Of a stretch of 64,000 nt of DNA, positions 58,435 to 64,000 are shown piece by piece. Location of the stretch: assembly GCA_934047225.1 (NCBI GenBank), contig OW203990.1:28685045-28749044 (forward strand), read 5' to 3'. The position numbers were made by a program, and so were the translations under genes. This stretch comes from Ypsolopha sequella (lineage: Eukaryota; Arthropoda; Insecta; Lepidoptera; Ypsolophidae). The notes beneath the pieces were generated by a model. That model did not search any database and was not told the origin of the DNA. It saw only the letters and a program-made list of their open reading frames with translations. Position 1 is the first letter of the stretch. Each line of letters begins with the position of its first letter.

Positions 58435-59007
58435 TTGTGTTTTACATATTCTATAATATATTATGATAAATAACAAAAAAGGACCTAGCATTTCCAATTT
58501 GACAACGAAAGTAAACGCTGTGTTGTCGCCTTGAAAATGCCAAAACTGTATCGGCGAAACAGTCGACAAATATTCAACAATAATAATAATACTTGAGTGT
58601 GTATCCGTTTTTCGAAATATTCTAGTATTCACGCACATTTTAACAACAAAGAAATGGAAATTTTACTACATATTCTCACAAAGCTTTTTTATTGGGAACT
58701 CAAATGTGATCCAAACTTCTATCAAACTTGGATAGTAAAACGATAACAGTATTACATAGGAAACAAAACAACCAGTACTAAAATAGTTGAACAACTGGGA
58801 TTTATTGGAAATATAGGTTAGTAGTGGTAACAGCCAAGTCTAAGATCAAGTATACTCAGATGCAACGCACCAAGATCTCGTTGACACTAAATGAGGTGCT
58901 CTACTTGGCGTAACTATTTGCCTTATTATTCTAAATAAGTAGTGATCACTGATCAGCCATGTCTAAAACCTTTCAGTGTCATCTCCCTACTGATGCATTA
59001 CCACTAC

Positions 59008-59609
59008 GGGGTCGGTGGATATTCGCTCCGCTGAATTCGTCCCGTTTTCTATTTTTGGGAAAATTCAACCCGCTTGTCTCGACCAGGGTAAATTCGTCCC
59101 GCAACCCATAAGATACATAACCGTTACGTTCTTGTATGAAAAAGTAAAACAATGGTTAGCCCAGATGTAATTGTTAAACTTACCAATTGTCATACCATCA
59201 GTGTATTTTCTGTAAAGAGCGGCGGGCCGCACACTAATGACTTTCCAGAATCCTGACTCAAACAAAGGACTCTGATGCCAAGGACAAGTTAATAATGGGA
59301 GCGAGCTGATTTAACACATATTTAAATATGTCATGTTAGTAGACCCTCCCTACTACATAAGTATTAAACTTAAAAAAAAGAATGATAGTACTCTTAACTA
59401 CTCTAACTACTCTTATATAAAATAAATATAAATTTTGGTATAAGATCCATTGTCAAGACGAAGGGAACGAATCGACACCCAAAAAGAGGACGAATTTTCA
59501 CTTACTGAATATATATTTTTAAGCGGAACGAATTTACACCAAAAATAAATACTTTTCGGGACGAATTTTCTCGGGACGAATTTCTGGGGAGCGAATAGCC
59601 ACCGACCCC
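59008..59609. mobile_element. 602-bp inverted-repeat element with 6-bp target duplication
   Basis: GGGGTCGGTGG(A/C)TATTCGCTCC at both ends in inverted orientation, also sharing AATTCGTCCCG, flanked by CACTAC at 59002-59007 and 59610-59615. Internally AT-rich with repeated GACGAATTT motifs. It carries the open - strand frame discussed as a possible alternative first exon. Confidence 0.8.
59184..59193 (-). CDS. Candidate alternative SCRB first coding exon (tentative)
   Basis: ATGACAATTG is followed by GTAAGTTT, a strong donor, and ends in phase 1, exactly what SCRB exon 2 needs. It would yield MTIESVIPLIYG, a short N-tail before TM1. A 2-codon upstream frame overlaps the ATG. The site lies inside a transposon-like element. 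No transcript evidence is available. Confidence 0.2.
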
Positions 59610-59639
59610 CACTACGTAGTTAATATTATTTACATTAAA

Positions 59640-60124
59640 AGGATGGCATACCCTAGCAACTTTTATTATTACCCGTCCAGCACAATAAGTCTAATGGCAA
59701 AGACCTTATTTGCTTTTCATAGAGGCGATTATAATACATGTTGGCTCTTTGGCCCCTTTTTCTTGGACGCGTAATACAAGTGATCACGCAGCGAAACAAC
59801 AAATTGGTGTGTTTTTAGCTGATACTGAAATATTTTGTAGGGAAAAAAAATTGGATTTAGATAACCTTCCTTCATATTTCTATTGCCTATTTAAAAAAAA
59901 CAAGTTGATCTCTTAACCGCGTCTTTGAAACGAACGTTTGAAAACAAAAAAAAGAGGGTGGAAAACATTTTTTTTGACAAAAATATAAATCTTAAAACAT
60001 TGTTTATAGGTGGAATCCCTAGATAAAATCGATAAATCAAATATATTTTCTTCAATATGGGGAGAGACCTAGTTTCTTCCAATGGACCCTTGAAAACCTG
60101 GTGTTGTTGATGTTCTAGCGTCAG
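59640..60124 (+). repeat. Dispersed ~485-bp repeat, copy 2
   Basis: Co-linear with 5129-5613. At its end, GTTGTTGATGTTCTAGCGTC plus AGGTGTCCCGTTAA is tandemly duplicated (about 60099-60177). Confidence 0.7.
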
Positions 60125-60226
60125 GTGTCCCGTTAAACCTAGTGTTGTTGATGTTCTAGCGTCAGGTGTCCCGTTAATTCATATTCTCGTTATTATTTAC
60201 TACTAGGAAAATGGTAAGTGTTGGAT

Positions 60227-60418
60227 TGCAAAAAAGCTATAATGTTAAATGAAGTGATGACATGAACAACAAAATGCAAAAAAGCTATAATGTTAAATGA
60301 AGTGATGACATGAACAACAAAATGCAAAAAAGCTATAATGTTAAATGAAGTGATGACATGAACAACAAAATGCAAAAAAGCTATAATGTTAAATGAAGTG
60401 ATGACACGAGCAGCATAA
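60227..60418 (+). repeat. 48-bp tandem repeat, 4 copies
   Basis: The unit is TGCAAAAAAGCTATAATGTT followed by AAATGAAGTGATGACATGAA and CAACAAAA. The last unit has several changes near its end. Period divisible by 3, so the - strand ORF 60193-60423 is an artefact. Confidence 0.95.
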
Positions 60419-60918
60419 TGCAAAAAACCCCAAGATAGGTAACGAAGACCTTAAACTTATACTAACAAAAGGCATCTTTATGACATGGTTTTACAATTTA
60501 AAGATCATTAGCACGTAGTTGCAAAAAATATGTAATGACTACTGTAAACTATATGACGACAAAAAATCTAAATTGAAGAACTAGTCTCTATTACGCAGTT
60601 TTAATAAAAAATATATTATATTATTCTTAGAAAAATCTACCAACGGGAAAATTTATTTGTTTTGCATAAGCATTAAAATGATACTTTAGATATATCACTT
60701 TGTTTGATGCATTAATATATGTACAGTACATAATGACGGTGGAATGTACATAGAGTCGTCTGCATTTCGAGTTAAAAATAGGTATTATTTAACGTTTGAA
60801 TCTATAAGACAGTGTCATGAAACTTGCCGTAGGGTACGTTGACGTACGTACTTGTGACCTAACATTGCTTATGTTAGTATCTAAAATTTAAGAAACCTTA
60901 CAATTTTTAATTTTTAAT

Positions 60919-61131
60919 GAGCGTTTTTCTCGTTGTTTTTTTTTTTCTTAGTTTCCTCTAGATGTCGCTGTCCATGTCCCCATAAATAAAATGTGTTTCG
61001 TAGCAATCAATGTCAAAGTTTGTTTGGAATCCGTGCAAAATTTGCTTTAATTCTGTTGCTAAAGAATACAACAGTGCCATCTAGGAATCTAATTTAACAC
61101 TAAATTTGACATAAGGAAAAACGCTCATTGT
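60919..61131. mobile_element. Foldback MITE
   Basis: AATGAGCGTTTTTCTCG and GGAAAAACGCTCATT ends enclose about 210 bp. Inner arms are weak but include ATGTCGCTGT-like and GTGCCATCTAG pieces. Confidence 0.5.
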
Positions 61132-61489
61132 GCGAGATTTTTATCCAGATTTCTCCAAAAAGAAGATGCCGTAGATAAATTGATAGGTATTCATAAATCT
61201 CTGAATGTATTAAATATTAAAAACCTTATTTCAGATACTATTATGTATTGATTACGTCACTTATATTAAGATAATAAAGTATGACATCTTTTATGATATA
61301 AATAAAGGTATGTAAAATTGTCCCCAGTGAGTTTTTGAGAAACCGAATTCCAATAATTAACGTTGCATATGTGTGTTAATAAATTTGGACCCTGCCATTA
61401 TTCTTCAAAATTCAAAATTCAAATTCAAAATTCTTCTTTTTTTATTTATTTATTTTGTTAACTTGGTATCCCCCTCCACATTACGTAAA

Positions 61490-61625
61490 ATAATACTTTC
61501 TTCACCACCCAAAGGTTGGCTGGAAGAAATCGCTTTAAGTGATAAGTCCGCCCTTGTACAACATTGCGTGTTCAAAACTCTGTAGTAATTTTTTTATTTG
61601 ACCATGTACAATAAAGTGTGTATTC
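61490..61625 (+). repeat. LINE 3' tail
   Basis: TTGGCTGGAAGAAATCGCTT, GTGATAAGTCCGCC and CAATAAAGTGTGTATTCATT, ending in an ATTC-type simple run. The GGAAGAAATC..TTA.GATAAG piece also occurs, inverted, at 17040-17070 and 35150-35180. Confidence 0.5.
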
Positions 61626-63862
61626 ATTCATTATTTGGATTATATTTGCTGTTGTTGTTTTTTTTTTTTCATTTCCTTTTATTATTTTATTATCTGTAGC
61701 GTTTTAATTATTTTTGTACTTATGACGTTCGTTACAATGAGACTGTTATCAAACCTGGCTAATATTTTCATATACTTACTTAATAATTTAGCATAATTTT
61801 TTATTTTTATAAGTTTTTGTCTTCAGAGGGATCCATTTGCGAGGGATTTTTAATCAAACTACCAATAAATTATTAATATGGACTAGTACTCGCATGCGCG
61901 CAGGTGATTTATCAATATTGTTATAGTATTTGTAATACCGTTTAAAAATATCTTACTTATCATGCATGTATCAATATGAAAAAGTGACAAAGCAACGTTG
62001 TCAGTTTTCATCTATGTGCAAAATACCAGTAAAAAACTTGATTCGAAATTTGATTCATATTTTTGATTTTAATATAAAGCGTAATATCGGTATGGTGTTT
62101 ATTAGTAAACCTTCAGTATCCCTATCACTGCATTTTGCAAAATACCAATATGTCAAGCCCTGAAAAAATGTTAACGCTAAAATGTTACTACTGAAAACAA
62201 TACCCAAATAAGTCTCGAATGAAAAACACTATTACTCAAATTATATTTTTTGAGCAAAGTTGACCTTTCCGCGCTACTTCAATAGGCGCCAGCAAAGTTG
62301 TATGGAATTTCATTACTGGTGAGTTTTAGCCACCAAAAATATCATTTAGAAATCCATTATTGTCAAGTTTTGTTCCAGTATTAAGGTTCTCCTTCTCGAA
62401 CTCCTCTTCTAGCGGTCAACATTTTTGAGAAAGATAAAATGATATTGCGATGTAACATATAAGTAGCGCTATCTAGTGTTGCATCGGGTTTACCTTCATC
62501 ATTTAGCAATTGGCTAATATAGAAATACTATGCATATACATTCCAAAACCACCGCTCTTGAAACATGTAAATAAAATTTATTGGCACCGAAATCAAAGGA
62601 AAAATACAAACTTGAAGGTTGTCAGAATAATGACCAATGAATATCTATATGTTTGCGCTGCTCGCAGTTGAGACTCTGAGCATAGTAAGGTTTTACAAGC
62701 AATCATCGCGCACCTGAATCCCATGGCACCAGAGCATAGTCAGGTGCACGACGATTGTTTCATATCTGGTTATCATCTCTTGTGATCCAAGGGCTGGAGC
62801 CTAGCTCGGCCAGGGGATTAATCTGGCGATCCAACGAGGAAACGCTGCCAGTCTCTTGGGTACCCTCGACAACGGCAACGAAATCATTTTATTATGTTTA
62901 ATTTATTTTTAATTATTTTTTTTTGGGTATTTAGTTTAGATAAGAATTTTAGATAAATTGTGTAACTAAGTTTTCTTTTTTTGCTATCAAAAAATCTATA
63001 ACATTCAAATCTTACATAAAACAAAATATATTTCTTTTAACCAATTAAAGCGCTTTAATAAACAATCAGTTAGTGCGTTTCAAAACGAGAAAGACGTGTG
63101 ATAAGAAAGAAAGAAAGAAAGATAGATCATATATACTTTACCGGGATCTTTAGAAATAAAGGAATTGGGGGAGAGGGGCATCTCATTAACACCGACGATA
63201 AGAAATAATGATGAATGAACACTGTGTTTTAGTTGAAAGCGTGTTATGTTTATAACATTTCAAATGTTTGTATGTCAATTTATCTAAATTACTTGATATC
63301 AGTAACCCATTTCTCTACTAGAATATAAAATGATAAGTGTTATACTCATAGTTTAATGGATAACTAGGTTATAAGATGGCACATAACACGTGTGGAACAA
63401 GGCATGTTGCTATGTTTTTTATTTTGTTTTAGTGTACGAGACGAATGTACAAATACCGCGATTTTAACTTAATTTTTTTAATTTTTCGTAGATTACAACT
63501 GATGGTATTATGCACGATTTTGATTTGCTCTATCTTGATCTAATTCTTATTATTTATTGGACAAAAATAAGTAATAACAAACATAAATAAGGCCACTACG
63601 TTCCGCGCCTCGCCATACCTAACATTCCAGCCCTAACCAACCTTATACCCCAACCTACCGGCTTTCTTCTGCGTTGATTTTCTTTAAAAAGCTTATAGTA
63701 GAAACCATTACCGAATGTTACTGAAAGTATTAATATTATCGTGCAAAGTATTAATTTTAAAGCTAAGCCTTTTAAAGTGGATAATATTATTGTTGTAGTT
63801 AATTTATGTATATCCCTTGATAAACTGACCTTTGCAAAGTCAACCCAGGTATGTTGGTAGCT

Positions 63863-64000
63863 ATTCTAGCTGGCCACTGTACGCTGTCAATAATGAAGGT
63901 ACAGGAGGATCCCTCGTGCCCGCACTGCAGTGAGGAGGAAGTGAGTAAGCACTACTTAGATGAATGCTTCATAGTTTTAGTCTTCTTCATGGTGAAGATC
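63863..64000 (+). pseudogene. Non-LTR retroelement C-terminal fragment, running off the window
   Basis: The frame reads GHCTLSIMKVQEDPSCPHCS, then EEEVSKHYLDECF. The GHC.L, CxxC and H...C spacing matches the zinc-knuckle-like end of Jockey/R1-type LINEs, as at 44084-44450. The 5' part is missing. Confidence 0.65.

Larger units (their letters stand above)
57044..64000. other. Region upstream of SCRB, no firm gene
   Basis: Holds inverted-repeat elements, tandem repeats and LINE pieces (listed). 57745-58260 and 61630-62640 show nothing recognisable. A retroelement-tail-like stretch at 62690-62880 is too weak to name, and 63100-63125 is a short GAAA run. Confidence 0.5.

Noticed and set aside
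59065..59265. A stand-alone gene reading ESGFWKVISVRPAALYRKY
   Set aside because: Lies inside a transposon-like element, has no ATG at its head and no recognised domain; kept only as a possible alternative first exon.

Overview
The window looks like nuclear DNA of an insect, most likely a moth or butterfly. It is AT-rich, its genes are split by GT-AG introns, and it is packed with short inverted-repeat DNA elements, tRNA-derived SINEs and 5'-truncated non-LTR (LINE) fragments. Several SINE and LINE families resemble ones common in Lepidoptera. The order-level assignment is inference from repeats and protein family style; no search was run. Nothing bacterial, and no CRISPR array or operon, is present.

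Only two genes can be supported. They lie tail to tail. (1) On the + strand, 10771-19366, are the last five exons of a secreted S1-family serine protease. They contain the zymogen cysteine, the activation site and a complete His/Asp/Ser catalytic domain. The domain carries a long charged insertion, and Gly replaces the Asp expected in the S1 pocket of trypsins. The 5' exons were not found and may lie upstream of the window. (2) On the - strand, 56983 down to 24253, is a complete 11-exon CD36/SCRB-family (scavenger receptor class B) gene. The exons join without a frame break into 553 codons plus stop, with two membrane segments, the six-cysteine ectodomain pattern and a long cytoplasmic tail containing an acidic dileucine motif.

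Layout: 1-10770 is repeats and unassigned DNA (30-bp minisatellite at 3733-4635, long-TIR element at 6888-8645). 10771-19366 is the protease; its 4.7-kb last intron holds a very uniform 16-copy, 37-bp minisatellite. 19367-24252 is the intergenic gap, with several foldback elements. 24253-56983 is the SCRB gene; its introns hold most of the mobile DNA, including a TTAA-flanked near-perfect palindrome, a 20-bp higher-order minisatellite, a TA-flanked mariner-like deletion derivative, a 36-bp hairpin and a LINE nested in a long-TIR element. 57044-64000 is repeat-rich DNA with a possible transposon-borne alternative first exon.

The two genes have no evident functional link beyond being neighbours. 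I see no previously undescribed multi-gene system. The best leads are the protease insertion and its altered S1 residue, the receptor's sorting motif, the possible TE-derived first exon, the TTAA palindrome with a tRNA-like core, and the perfect hairpin in intron 4.
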